This document shows positions 43,761-56,435 of a DNA stretch of 64,000 nucleotides, piece after piece (position 1 is the stretch's first letter; each line of letters begins with the position of its first letter). Source of the DNA: Schistocerca nitens (Eukaryota > Arthropoda > Insecta > Orthoptera > Acrididae); the NCBI RefSeq assembly GCF_023898315.1, contig NC_064623.1, forward strand, positions 16,753,140 through 16,817,139, read 5' to 3'. The notes beneath the pieces are model-generated. The model did no database searches. It was not told where the DNA came from and saw only the letters and a program-made list of their open reading frames with translations. The translations under genes and the position numbers were made by a program.

Positions 43761-45647
43761 GCAAAACTTTTTACCATTCCATTAAACCATACGCAGTAGG
43801 TCGTTAGCGTATGCATAGATTTAGGTTGAACTGACAGCGTAAATCCAGTTGTTGAGCAAGCTGGGGCGTGACTGATGGAAGGTCAGTGTTAACACCATAT
43901 GGAGGTCATTCGAGAATGAATGCTAGTTCTACTGGATACGGAGTGAAGTGAATAGCTATAATGCTATGAAAAGGATCAGATCAATACTTGCTTGCCGAAG
44001 AGCTCCTGCATAAATTTAGCCAAAAGGGGGGACGATTCTAATATCGCCATTTTTACCTTCACTTCTTCATAAAGAAATTCTTCACAAACCGAAATCTCGT
44101 CCTACCCAGCCAGCCAGCCAGACAGACAGACGTATCAAGTCTGCATCAGTTTGTAAAAAGCCACCTGGAAGCAAGTGTACCCAGAATCGTGAAACCTCAG
44201 AACTATTTCAGCATTTACGTGACAAACACGAGCTGTGTCAGCCCCTCCCTCCTTATCGAATGTCCGATGTACTCTCCTGTGGCTCAAACATTTGATAGTT
44301 AGTCAGCCAATATTTTTACACGTGAATCACATTTAAAAGATAAGTATATTTCATTTGTGTATGCAAATTATCTCTTTCCTGTTTACGACTATAAATATAG
44401 ATACAGTCATTCCGAGTAAACGATCTGCAATGACACCCCCATATGACTAAACCCAGCGTGTCTAGATTAGTAAATAAATCCAGAAAGTATTCACGAAAGT
44501 TTTTTTCACATAACGATACCAATAATGTTAGAGTGACGCTGAAAAGTAAAAATCTGAAACAGAAAAAAAAAGAAAATTCATATCGACTGAGAAAATCCTG
44601 TTTGATATCAGCAAAAAATTAGCAAACAATGCCACTGATTAATACGTCTCAAAGTGCAAAAACAGGAAATGCCATTTATTAAAGCTTATTCAATACCGAC
44701 GGCATCTACAATCCTTTTGTGGCTTACAAAACTTCATGTCTGACCGTGTTACTGGATTTGGTGCATTTTATTCAAGTCTTTTAGTTCTCAAATTTGAATG
44801 GAATAATAAAAGTTGTTTTGGTGAAAACAAGCTATATTTTTTTGGTTATTTGGTTAAGGTGTATCCCAGGCTAGTATTTGAAGAGTTGAACGTGGGAAAC
44901 ACATAACTATCAAATTGATCTGTAGAACGAATTATTAACGGCCCAGTACCTAACCAAAATGGTCCTAGACTCCCCAGTTTGTTACGCTATTCAGCGGTCG
45001 TGTCAACAGGGCTGTGGAATTCGTGGCTATGTGACTTCATGTTTGGCACTTTTCTGCAGTCAAGTTTACGTTGTGCTGTGGTGGAACTATCCCTTTTTGT
45101 AGCTCGAGGAAACGACATGACTAAAACAACTCCGAAATCGACACGGCGACAAGAAAATAATATTTCTCGTGAACTGCCTGACAACTGAACAAATCCATCA
45201 TGTAGTGCTTGCCACAGTATTTCCTCCAACACTTAGCAATGCGAACTCTGTGGCTCAGCAGAATCAGAGCCATTTCAAGAAAATCGTGAGATTTCTCTGA
45301 TGAATAAAAAGTCCCTACTCAGCATTCCAGGAGACGGCAAGCAGCAACTCCTTACCCCAAATGTGCTGTGTCACCTGTCCAAGTGGGATATGCACACAGT
45401 GGATTACGCTGATACACCGCCATGAGCTTTCCAAAATTGCAGAGAGCGGAATAACAACGAAAAAACGCTTCATACATTCTATAAAAACCTTCTGTCAACA
45501 GTACGAAAAGGAATTCCGGCGCTGTCATTAGTCACAGTGTTTTCGAAACACCCACAAAGTCATTGGTCGGCTTCAGCGCACTGACGTCTTAATGATGTTA
45601 CATACATCTGGAACCATTGCGAAAGATGCTTCTTGCATGAGCCACCC
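43761..45647. other. Unassigned sequence
   Basis: A short CAGC/CAGA microsatellite lies near 44104-44130. Opposed open frames at 44979-45232 have no domain. I see no named repeat. Confidence 0.4.
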
Positions 45648-45890
45648 TTAACAGTCCTTCAAAGACCATTCATATACAGCCATGTTAGCTTGCCTTCTTC
45701 GATGACTTAACGTGAAAACAGCGTATAGAATGGAACCACAGACTATGGCATAAATAGCTAAAGGTTTTCTTGGCGCATTCCCCTCATGTCGGTGCACTGC
45801 TGATTTGATGTAATCAGTCAACACTACTTTCCCTTGAGAGTCATTATAAATAAGCACTGTGTGGCTTAGTTTGGTACACTCACTCGGTCA
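45648..45890 (-). CDS. Possible small membrane-protein ORF or retrocopy, unidentified
   Basis: The minus-strand frame reads VLIYNDSQGKVVLTDYIKSA, then RHEGNAPRKPLAIYAIVCGS followed by ILYAVFTLSHRRRQ and a stop after EWSLKDC. One hydrophobic segment of about 18 residues (LAIYAIVCGSILYAVFTL) is followed by a basic HRRR, like a single-pass membrane anchor. There is no in-frame ATG near the start. An ATG lies upstream (MTE) in another frame, one base out. It may be an exon with an unseen acceptor, or a decayed retrocopy. I do not recognise the family. Confidence 0.33.
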
Positions 45891-47085
45891 TGACTTGATT
45901 TGGCTTATAATACAAATCTGTGGTGAAGTCATGTGCGCCCGCGACGGGCAATGTGGTGATTCGTCACAAGGCTATAGGAGTGTCCCATCCGTATCGCACC
46001 AGATTATAGATGTTTTTATTTAAAATCAGTCTTACGAAGAATTATTGTCAGTCGCACAATCAGATAAATTATTTGGAAAAAATCTTCTACTCTCTGTATT
46101 ATATACATTCGCCACTACATTAGTTCCTGACAATAGAATAAACGAAGTTGTGAAACTACCTGACCGATTGTGAGTTTGTGCTGAACTGGGACGTTTGACA
46201 ATCGTGAGAAATCATTTTAGTACGTGAGTTATTCAGCTTCAGTTTTCACAGCACCTACTTACTAAACCCATGTGACTTGTTTTGAAAATTTTAACTGCGA
46301 ATACATACAAAGAGTGAGCAGTTTCAGAAATTTATTACAGTCAACTCAAACTTTTGACGCAATCATCCATCCCACTCCACAAATCTATTTGTATAAAAAT
46401 AACAGAAAAAGATCCAGAACAAGCATATTTTTCTACACAACACGGTACCAAAAAACATAGAAAAACAAAACTTCTCAAAAAGGTCGTTGCCTGTAGTCAC
46501 ATTACAAATAATTGAAGGATTTCTTAATGAATCATACGATTTGTAGCCCCAAATTAATTTGGAAGTCACATACTCGCACGCTTATAGCGTCACTACATTC
46601 ATATAGGAAATATCCAGCAGCGTTCAAGACTTGGAAATAATGTAATAATACTATCAAAACGATAGTTAAAAATGCAATCTTTCAGAAATGTTCTAGTTCG
46701 AAACCATTCTTCGATATTACCATTCCCTCATTATTTCAAACACTATTGGCAAAATTACTCATTATCGCCCACGCTTGTCAGCAACTAAAGGTAATAAAGC
46801 GGCCGTAAAACCGTATTTTTATCTTAGCTGTCACACAGTCAAATGGAAACGAGTAATACAATATGTAAAATATCCACAGCATTTTCATCCATTATGGCTT
46901 CTTCACTGCTACGCAAGATACGTGTAGATATAATACACCCTCATAAGAGGCTGTGAGCAATGCTTTAACATGTAACACAGACAGACACCAGATGCTCGCA
47001 TAGCCTTGTATGCCAACTCGCGCCAAATCCACATACGTCTGGAATGAAGACACATTCCCATTCAAGGCTCCTTGATCTCTGCATC
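45891..47085. other. Unassigned sequence
   Basis: No supported gene or named repeat. Confidence 0.45.
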
Positions 47086-47572
47086 CAAAGCTGATTGGAC
47101 GACGTTGTCAAACTATCTTTGCAGTGATCAGAGGGCGGTTACGTGGGAGCAAGCGTAATAAGGTCACGCAACTACGGTCGTCGAACTAGGTTTATGTTTG
47201 TAAACAGTTAATTAACCAAACTGAACTTACCTGTAGCACAGCAACGTCAACCGACCTCACTCTCCCAAGTTCAAAACTGGTGTGCCGGGTTCAAACCAGC
47301 TGCAGTCGTGCGATTTTAGTGCTGCCTATCGGCCATGATGTGAATCACATTTCCGACGTACGCAAACATTTCATTGGTCGAATTACAAACGATAAATGGA
47401 AGTTCGTGAGCAGATGTTTTTGACAAGTTGTGTGAGACAACAGTGTTGTCTACTCGTTTTTAAGTGTTTTAGAATTACTTGCATCCTATTCCAAACGTGA
47501 ATTATTTTTGCTGTAGAGAATTCGAAGCATGGCCGTTTCTACGCAGACAAACCAAGTTTGGGATGTGCCGAG
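47086..47572 (+). promoter_or_regulatory. Possible promoter and first exon of a plus-strand gene
   Basis: Two inverted CCAAT boxes (ATTGG at 47094-47098 and 47373-47377) precede an ATG at 47529-47531 in good context (GAAGCATGG). The ATG opens MAVSTQTNQVWDVP and reaches AG/GT at 47571-47574. A plausible acceptor (CTTGCATCTGCAG) lies near 47680, and joining there keeps a frame open. The donor (GGTTATAA) is weak. No product is recognised. It is also possible that the region is an ordinary spacer. Confidence 0.25.
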
Positions 47573-49489
47573 GTTATAAAGCAGCGTTTAGTTATTGGTT
47601 TTCCGAATCTATTGATACTGAGTGATAATGGTTTACGTGAATGCTCGTGAAGCATTATGTACATGACTTGCATCTGCAGGCATTTAAAGCAGAAGTTTGC
47701 TGTACTGCCTTTAAGGCATTCATTAGTCTCGAAGATCTTATTAAACGGTTTTATGAAAGTTAATAGCTGTGAATTTAATTGGTGGAAATCAGAAAATTTG
47801 CAGGTATTAGAAATGAAGACGTATTATATCGTCTTCATACTAGTCTTTAGCCAGTTGTTATACCACCGCAACTCACTGTTATTGAGTTCTTAGGAAGTGG
47901 CATATGGAATATTACACATATAATGAGTCAGGTAATTGAAAGTGCACTTTGTAATTGGTAGAATAACAATAACATTAAACCATTACGACGTACTTGAAGA
48001 CATGATGTGCCGGTAATGTAGTACGGTTTTGTGCATTGTAGATAGTCGTAACAACCATTGATAACTGACGGAATATATCACTTCTCAAGCAGTTCAGTTT
48101 AGTTACGTGCATCAACCAGTTGGATATTTTGATGAGTGTCATTCATTCTTCATACACGGTACGAGTAAGTGTGCAACTTTTGCAGAGGAATGTAATTTGC
48201 ACATCAAAAATGAATATTGTCACCGGAGGCAGACATGTTTGCAAAGTTTTATAATATTTAATGATGTTTTCAAAATTCGTGAAGCTTGTAAAGTAAAACA
48301 GGTGAGTTAATTTGCAGTTCCAGACACCCCAGTATTGTCAAGAAGTTTCATAACCGAGTCACGGACTTGTACTTTTTGGAATTGTGGTTAGAAAAACTGA
48401 GAAAGGTGCCAAAGTTCTGTACCAGATGTTTAATTTTATTCATTTGACCGTTTATTGTGGAAACTGCATTATTGTCTAATTCACACAGAACAATACTATT
48501 TACTGAGTGCATTATCTGGTATAGCAAATTTCAGAGGACAACAGCATGTACACTCTGCTGTGAAATGTAGCTATTTCAAATTAGTGTTGTACATGAGAAA
48601 TGTGAACTGTTAGTTACCTGCTCAGTTAACAGAACGCCTGCTTTCTGTTTCAATACCATGTAGAACAAAGAAGATTGCAATTCAACAAATACACAGGAAA
48701 TGAGGAAGGAAAGCATTTGTGGGTAAAGGATCAAGAAACCTTTTCATCCCAGTCTATATATTTGCTGTTATTGACACTGGAGATTTTATTTGAAACAGGG
48801 ATTTGATTACATGTATCATATGCCACTGAGCCACACTGCAGCTTTCTAATGAAATAGTGAACACTTCTCAGTACAAGCTTTTTCTGTATGATTGGATATG
48901 TAAGACCTTAATAAAACAGAGACTTTGCAGATTGTGATTTTTGTCCAAACTGTTGATATAGCCAGAATGTGTATGATGATGGACATTTGATTTTGGAGAA
49001 TTGATAGTATTGCATATAATGAGAGATTACTTTCTTTCAAATAATGTATTGTGAACTAGTGTAGCAGATACCACCTTCATGGGTACATCTTGTTAAAGTC
49101 TGCTTCCAGTGAATATAGTAGATTGTGAAGCTGATTATATTTTATTTGTCTTTCAGACTGTACATTGTGCAGAAAGCTACATCATGATGTAGGACAAGTC
49201 AGAGTAGGTTAGGCTATATGGTGTTAGATGGTAAATGCTGTGACGATTACATTTAAAAAGTGCATTGCTTCAAATAAAGGGCTTCAATGTAAGTAAATAC
49301 ACAACTACCAAATATTTAAAGAAGTTTATAACTAAGGAATATTTGAGTTCTGCAGACAGTATATTATCGTATTGCTCAAGTAGACTACAGGCAATAACAT
49401 TTAAACTGTAAAATTCATAAATAAATTAACTTTTATTGTCATTCAACTGATTACAGCTGTAGACAACGTGAGGATTATAAAAACATGAA
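47573..49489. other. Unassigned sequence, possible intron
   Basis: An open frame at 48107-48300 ends at a strong donor-like AAACAG/GTGAGT, but no acceptor or domain supports it. No named repeat is seen. Confidence 0.4.
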
Positions 49490-51720
49490 TAAAGCATCTT
49501 ACATTAACAGCATTAGAGAAATTATGGTACACTCTCCAACAGTTACTTCTGTGACATCAAATTCATTAATTGAGTAAAACGGATTAATCAATAACCAACT
49601 GTACAATCTGTGCTTAAATAAGTCGAGTGTAGCTTCTACCCATTCTACAGGCAGTTTGTTAAACATTTTCATAGCAATAACTTCATAGCTCTTCAATGCT
49701 TTCGATAATCTACAGTAAGGTATGTCAATATGCCTATTATTTCTAGTGCAGTGGGAGTGTAGATCCTGTCTAAGCTGGTATTCTGGTAAGTTATTTTTTG
49801 TATATAAGAGAACGGTGTAATAAATGTATAAGTTTATTACAGTTAATATTTTTGGTCAATAAACAATGGCCTGCAGTGGGCACGATTTTCTGAGTGTATA
49901 ATAATCCTAATAACTTTCTTTTGTAGTACCAAAATATCCTGAATGTGTGTACTATCACCTCAAAATAAGTCCGTAGTTTATGATACTGTGAAAAAAAGCA
50001 AAATAGACTGTTCCTACATAAATCAAAAGTACATGATTTTTAAATTTCATAACAAGTAGACCTCTCTAGACAACCTTGCACTAACATGCTTAATGTGTGG
50101 CTCCCAAGACAATTTACTATCAGTGACAATACCAAAAAACTTAGCACTACATTGACAGTCTTCTACTGGCAAATCTCTTAAACTAAATACTGTTTGCTGA
50201 ATTTAACTCTCATTGAGCAAAAATCCATTAGCTCAGAACCAGCTTGCTGCTTGCAATAATGTGTCTTTGGTCGTAGTTTGAAGGGCATCAAAGTCTGAAT
50301 CAATATTGAAAAAGTATCATCGGCATAGAGGATGGAGTGAGTATTTATATAAAATGGTAAATCATTAGAATGAATAACAAAAGTCCCAAAACTGAACTTA
50401 AATGTCAGCTATCTGTGATCTCTCATTCCAATACACACAATTTGTTTACAGTTATTAAGAAATGATTCAAATATGTTATCTACATTACTGTTAATGATTC
50501 CATAATTAACTAATTTGTTGAGAAGTGAACTATGCTCTACACAGTCGAAAGCTTTGCTAAGGTCACAAAAAGTAGCCTGAGCAAAGTAGACCTCCTCATA
50601 AGCACCTGTTTTATCAGTCAATAGCATGAACAGTAGATTTGCCCTTCCTAAAGCCAAATTGTGCAGCAGAAAGAATGTTACGTTACAAATAATCACATAA
50701 CTGGTAGTAGGTAATGGATTCTAAAACCGTAGAAAAAAAACTGGTGTCTGAGATACAGAGCGATAACTAGAATGGCAATTTTTTCTCACCCTTCTTATAA
50801 ATGGGCACAACTCTTGATAATTTTAACACCTCTGGAAATACACCTTCATTCAAATATTTATTGGAAATACGGAAGCGTCCGATCCTGCCCGTCTGCTTTG
50901 ACCCATGACGTCACAGATATGGCGGAAACAAAAACAAACACACACACTTTCCACAAGAAGCCTAATGACACTAACGGGAAATGGGGTGTTTTGGGTGGGG
51001 GGCAAACTAAATGTAAACAAATTTAGACGCCTTGCGTAGCTACAACGTGTAAGTGAAGACAGCCATGCATGAATACCCACCCACCTCCCCAGGAGTCGCA
51101 AACCCTGCAACCCATAGAAGATAAAGATGCTTCAGTAGCTGATTAGTGTTTTTCGTCTTTTTTTTAAAAAAAAATCTCACGGTATAGAACAAACAGATCA
51201 GAAAGATAAATATAATAAACTAAAACAGAAATTGGAGGAAACATAATTAAAATAAGTAATGAGTGTTTTTAAATTTAAAAAAAATTTCACGAGATAGAAC
51301 GAACAGATCAGAAAAGTAAATAAAGTAAGATAAAACAGCACTGGAGACAGCCACACTCAAACCAAACTCCGCGTCATCATGACGTCACACACGACAACAC
51401 CCTTACGTCACGGGTCAAAGCCGACGTGTGGGATCAGACGCTTCTGTCGACCCTATTTATTTATACAACAAGTGAGAGGAAGCGCTATACAACGGGATAT
51501 GTTTTTTAACATATTACTAGAAAGATCATATATCTACACTATCAGAAGGCTTAAAATTATTTACAATACTTGAAACAATATCTGGTGTTAACTCTGAGGA
51601 AAAAAAATTGTCTTTCAATGAACAACTCAGTTGTACCTGCACCTGCATTTGCACACACAATAAAAGTGGACGAAATGACTGACTTATGTCTCTTATGTTG
51701 TTCAGATCTGTTGCTGCTTA
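49490..51720 (-). mobile_element. CR1/jockey-like LINE split by a small DNA element
   Basis: Minus-strand reverse transcriptase, in order from the right: PDIVSSIVNNFKPSDSVDIY (51580), MLKNISRCIALPLTCCINK (to 51462), a 591-bp insertion, LNEGVFPEVLKLSRVVPIYK (50850), ITYYQLCDYL (50715), DLSKAFDCVEHSSLLNKLVN (50560), a YADDTF box (50325), and the C-terminal FKHRLYSWLLINPFYSINEF (49620-49570). The order is that of a complete reverse transcriptase core. Several shifts and stops occur. The first open reading frame and endonuclease were not seen. Confidence 0.87.
50863..51453. mobile_element. Non-autonomous inverted-repeat element with 8-bp TSD
   Basis: The 591-bp element is flanked by TATTTATT at 50855-50862 and 51454-51461. 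Its inverted ends match for about 50 bp with roughly ten mismatches: GGAAATACGGAAGCGTCCGA on the left, GGGTCGACAGAAGCGTCTGA on the right read inward, both continuing to GCTTTGACCC(A/G)TGACGT. It has no coding frame. It contains a diverged direct duplication of about 75 bp (from 51144 and from 51262, sharing AACAGATCAGAAA). An 8-bp duplication and GG ends fit Merlin-like elements or an unnamed group; hAT and P have different terminal bases. Confidence 0.9.
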
Positions 51721-52325
51721 TTATGGAAGTTCATATTCCATAAATTTCTGTTTGCTGTAAAATCAGTGCTTTATTAGAAGTGATGTTAGATTGTGAAACC
51801 CATTATTTCTGCATTATTTTCGAGTGGTATTAGATGATTGTACAATTATATTCTCATATATTTAACACCTTTAATGTTCCCTATCATTAGTGGGGAACTG
51901 ATTGTAGTGAGTTTTTGGTTTTTGTGTCAAGGTGACAGAATGGGTACCTGTGTAGTTTGCTTAAATTTTTCTTTTGAAAGTGTAGTAGTTCCAATTTCTG
52001 TTCACATGGGAAATGTAATGTACTCAGTTTCACACAGTGGGAACAATTATGTCCATCATCAGATGTATCTGGGAAACCAGTTACATATCTCTTGATTCTG
52101 TGAAATATGTAAATGCATGTACAGCACTGTTTATCCTTCCGTATCAATTTATCCCTCACATAAAACCATGTTACATTATGCAAAAACTTTTTTCTTTTTA
52201 CAATACAAACAAAATCCTGGTGTGTCTGTATGTCCATCTCTTCAGAGATGGGTGCAGGACTCGGCTGTTCAGTAAGGAATGTCAAATCAATCACCCTTCA
52301 GCTGTTTAATTTCCAAACTGTTACT
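51721..52325. other. Unassigned sequence
   Basis: A minus-strand open frame of 135 codons (51887-52294) has no recognised domain. Ordinary composition suggests chance, and part of it overlaps text leading into a repeat. Confidence 0.35.
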
Positions 52326-52557
52326 TTATTGGGCTACCAGTTTTGGCAATTTACTATGCCATCTTCAGGCCCCTTGACCTGTGTTAGGAAGATTCCAACC
52401 TCGGTTCGTCAAAATAGGCACTAGCCAAAAGATGATAAATATATGGGAATATAATTGTACGGTCCTCTTCAGATTTCCGCTTGATACAGCAATCACTCTA
52501 ACCATCACCTGCCGAAGATGGCATGTAGTAAATCACCAAAACTGGTAGACCAGTAAA
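52326..52557. repeat. Fold-back repeat with about 45-bp arms
   Basis: GGGCTACCAGTTTTGGCAAT (52331) with the following TTTACTATGCCATCTTCAGG pairs with GCCGAAGATGGCATGTAGTA and CACCAAAACTGGTAGACCAG (to 52554). The arms are about 45 bp and slightly diverged; the loop is about 140 bp. The arm contains a GAAGATGGC motif and an AAAACTGG motif, as in the repeats at 3675-3934 and 36236-36500. Confidence 0.85.
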
Positions 52558-54139
52558 ATAACATTTGGAGATTAGACTGAAAGGTGTTTGATTTGACAAA
52601 TCCCAATGTGGTGCATATCAATCAAAATGCTTCAGTCAATGTGGATTTTGAATGAGTCAAATTTTTGCGTAACTTTACATGTTTTTACTGAAGTGGTCAT
52701 TTGCTGTCCAAGTATGGACATATTTCATTAAATTGGTAGGGATAGGGCTGGTTTTCCATATACATCTGATGGAGGGTGTATTTTGAAACCAGTCATGTGT
52801 ATTGTATAAATAATCAACACCGAAGTGCTGCCTTTCACATAAGTACATTGTGGTTGCGGATGTCCCAAGACGCTGTTGTCAACACGATGTAGAGATTAAA
52901 AAGAAGTTTACATGTTTCTTTTGGCTTTTTGAGCAGTATTGTTCAGACTTCTTATTTTTGGGTCTAGTCCAGCTTTCTCCCCTGAGAAGAATTTTGCGTT
53001 GCTGTACGCCCCTCACACTGATCTCACATCCTTGTCGTACTACGACAGGCTAGTGTTAGAATGTTATCCCCTTACATGTTAGTATATTGTCCTTGAAAGC
53101 TTTTACATTTAGTTGTATATAATGTGAAAGCTTCAGAACTTTACAGTTTTTTTAGTAACTGTACCAGTTATAATTTTAGTTTCGATGTCAGTTAACATAT
53201 GATGCACTACCATTTTCCTGTAACTGGACTTTATCTGCACTGCTGTGGATCGAATTTTTTTCAGCGTATTCAGATAACTTGCCAAATTCACCCTTACACC
53301 CAGTTGCTCTCTGATAGGCATATTGAACTCCATATCTCATTATCACTCAATTGTGCATCGTGGTTGGCAGTTGCCATCAAGGAGGAGAATGTTTTAAGAA
53401 TGTGAACCTTCAGGGATGTGGAACAAATCAAGATATGCAACAACAGGAGGAGCTACCTGTAGAAACTTTCTATTAATAATAAAGTATAACTATACTGTTT
53501 AGTGCCATTTGTTTCTATACCAGCTAAATTTAATCATGGAAGCTTTCCTTTATATTAAAAAGCTACTGTTTTTATCTTCTATCGGTATCTTAATATCTAC
53601 TGGATTACAGTAGGTACTTACACTTGTAACCTGTCAGTGGTAGGAATAGCTAGAGCAGTATATTTTTAATTTTCTTTTGAACCGGTAGGAAACACCAATG
53701 ATTTCTTAGGTGGTACATGTTGAATATCTTATGACTGGAGGGCATAACTTACTGAGGGGGGACACGCAATGGCTTACTTCAGCTACTGTGTGTGCAGGGA
53801 GATCACGACTACTACACAGACTCCGAACTCACATTTGCAGTTCTCTGTATTTAAAGTCTTCAATACACACAACAGGTCCCAGTGATTGTAACTCGAAACA
53901 GTTTAACCAAACATTAATACATTCTGATACACAGGCTGTACACCAAAGTGTCAGACACTAAGTCCTTTTTTAACATAAGTAATTAATTAGCTGGTACAAA
54001 CACCCATAGTGGACCAGGGTATTTGATAAAACACCTCGACACTATGAACGCAACTATGAACCTTAAAGTCTACATTATTTTTTAGTCTCTTATGGTAATT
54101 ATGCCACAGCTGCAACACTTATCAGTGACAAAATCCATT
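52558..54139. other. Unassigned sequence
   Basis: Short open frames on both strands near 53133-53405 lack domains. No named repeat was seen. Confidence 0.4.
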
Positions 54140-54290
54140 AAGGTAACAATATCTGAGAAGGCAAGTTGCTATTCACCATATAGCAAAGATGAGTTTCAGA
54201 TAAGCACAACAAAGACACTCACAAAGCTTTTGGCCATTAAGGCCTTCATCAACAAAACACACACGTGCAACTGACACACACATCCATTAA
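54140..54290. repeat. Fragment of an abundant orthopteran repeat
   Basis: The text CAAGTTGCTATTCACCATAT, GATAAGCACAACAAAGACAC and TTTTGGCCATTAAGGCCTTC matches from memory a high-copy repeat with the GCCATTAAGGCCTTC palindrome. No coding. Its class is unclear (Helitron-like or MITE). Confidence 0.65.
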
Positions 54291-54389
54291 GGAGTAAATA
54301 TACTGGGAAGTGAGAATCAGGATTCCAAAATTCTTAGACCTCTGCAACATGAATCTTTGCAAGCTTAAGACTGTCAGCTGAACACACCT

Positions 54390-54830
54390 ACATGTGGTTC
54401 AGGATATCATCTGAACTGTTACTTGCAGTTTTGAGTTTGCAGTCATCAGCAAGCATCAGTTTGACAAAGACGAAAATCTAACATTATTTATATCAAGAAT
54501 AAGAGTGGAACCAGGATGAATCCTTGTGGGGAAGGGGGAAGCCATGCTTGTCCATTCTGAGGTTTGTTACAGTAAGAAAGAGCCATGAATATGAAACTGT
54601 CAGACTGCACATATGAAGAAGAAAGAAAGAGAGAGAGAGAGAGAGGCCATAACATTTTAGCTTGCTAGGCAGAAATTTGTGGCCTACACAATGCCCTTAG
54701 CAAGGTTACAGAATACACAAAAAGGATAATTTTTCTTGTGTATCTCTGCCAGGACTTCATTTTTGAGGTTTTGTAGGGTGTTCTCTGTACTCAATTAGAT
54801 ATGAAAGCCAAACAGAGGCAGTTAATGAGC
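54390..54830 (-). pseudogene. LINE reverse transcriptase fragment
   Basis: The minus strand reads STENTLQNLKNEVLAEIHKK (about 54790), then PFCVFCNLAKGI, which fits the block F.DL.KAFD. Then, in another frame, PPSPQGFILVPLLFLI (GVPQGS.LGPLLF.IYIND) and LADDCKLKTASNS (FADD box). A short GAGAGA repeat at 54627-54645 lies within it. It is old, with several shifts. Confidence 0.72.
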
Positions 54831-55084
54831 TCTTTTCGTGTGAGTTGGGTATTTTATCACAGACCATTTCCTCAAACTTTTCAAAAGGGTCAACACATTT
54901 TCACTCCTCATTAATTTACCAATGGGGACAATTTCTTGGACAGCATCAGCAGGCTACCAGATTATTGGGAGCACGCATTGTGTGCTAAAAGAGTGGGTGC
55001 TCATAAATCACACTTGATTTGTTATTGGTGATGACAGGCACGATTAAAAGGGACTCACATGTAGCCTTTATCAGTAAAAGAAAT

Positions 55085-55330
55085 TCCAGTTGAAAGGCAC
55101 TTACAGTAGTCTTTCTTGTAGAAAAAAATAGTTACTGCCCTTTATTGTATTAAGAGTTGAAAATGCTCTTTCAAGACAGTGAGATGAGTATACAAAATTT
55201 AGTAGCATTTTCATCTGAGTCCACATTGTGAGGGATCTAATGGCAAATTTCTTTCTTCTCATTCTGAAGGCAAATTTTAAGTACTTTTGCATAGACGAGC
55301 AATGTGTATTTCTTGTATTAGTAGTTTGTA
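55085..55330 (-). pseudogene. Possible hAT C-terminal dimerisation fragment
   Basis: A minus-strand frame reads MWTQMKMLLNFVYSSHCLER, then AFSTLNTIKGSNYFFLQERL. hAT transposases end with a TS..CER.FS.L..IK....L....L pattern. Only this short piece is seen, and the match is moderate. Confidence 0.45.
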
Positions 55331-55708
55331 ATTTCATTGTTTGACTTGATGTGACAAAAATGGCTTGAAGTGAACCCATAACTCAATTGTCTTTTCTGTG
55401 TCCTAGTACACTTGATTGTACTCAGGTTACTTGGTTACTGACATTTCATTTCAGCAAGTAGAGTGGCAGGGACCAGCAGCTATCCAATTCTAGTTCTCTC
55501 TAGAGTTCCACGTCTTGCTATGTTGTTTTGTTAAGTATATACTGCGCCTTGTGAAGCACGGCTGGCGGCACGCTGGAAATTTGCCATCTGTGAATCAAGA
55601 AGTAATTTTAATTAGAGTATAGTATGCTGATGGCGTGTTTTGGGAAATTCAGCATTGATGTCACCACCACTTGTCATGCCTTCAACAAATGTACAAAATA
55701 TGTATATG

Positions 55709-55739
55709 GGGGGGGGGAGAGGGGGAGGGGGAGGGGGGG

Positions 55740-55807
<68 letters not shown>
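55709..55807. repeat. G-rich run and (GA)n microsatellite
   Basis: A G-rich stretch (55709-55741) passes into about 33 uninterrupted GA units (55742-55807). Reading frames across it are artefacts. Confidence 0.97.
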
Positions 55808-55811
<4 letters not shown>

Positions 55812-56435
55812 TACATGCCTCAGCTGCAAATCATTTAGCTTTAATGTATCTTCTGTGTGTTTCCTGAGATATGTTAAACAATTGTAGACGTGGTCTAAAA
55901 TTATTTTGGATTTGTGGACCTCATATTAACTGAACGTGTAAAATTTCAGGTAGCAGAACTCTTAACACACAGATGATTGTGATCAACTGACATTGTGCTA
56001 GTGTTTGCTACCTTACCACGTTCCCACCCTATGTCAAACTTCAAATGTGCTCTGGAGATGGGGGGAGGGGTTGAATGATTCAGTTTGTAAAAGCCTTGTG
56101 GGGTTCAGTGATTGCCTTTATTACCTTCACAAGTATGGTAAACATTAAGAGATTTGGCAGAAGTAAAAGCTACTGGCTTGTTTTATTCAAGCAGCGTAAA
56201 ACCAATATTTTCCCCTATGCAAGAAATTGCATGTGCTGTACAGAAAGTCAGTGGTGAGAACTAGAAGAAAAATCCTGGAACAATTGAATACATGTGTACC
56301 ATGCTGATGATGAAAGTACCCTCACTGCTTCAAATAAAGCTTTTACATTGGAATAATGAATTTACAGTGCAATGTGTAGCAAAAATTTTGCAGGTATAAA
56401 TATTAACATGTTGTGTTTTCTTTCATTGTGTGTAG
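55808..56435. other. Unassigned sequence
   Basis: No supported gene. AATAAA occurs near 56333 without a preceding exon I can identify. Confidence 0.45.

Noticed and set aside
44979-45232. Opposed open frames near 45.1 kb
   Set aside because: Both strands are open over the same bases, with no domain on either.
48107-48300. Cysteine-rich exon ending at a strong donor
   Set aside because: The donor is good, but no acceptor, start context or domain supports an exon.
51887-52294. 135-codon minus-strand gene
   Set aside because: No domain, ordinary composition, and it overlaps text leading into a dispersed repeat.
55624-55887. Open frames rich in Arg-Glu repeats
   Set aside because: They are translations of the (GA)n microsatellite.
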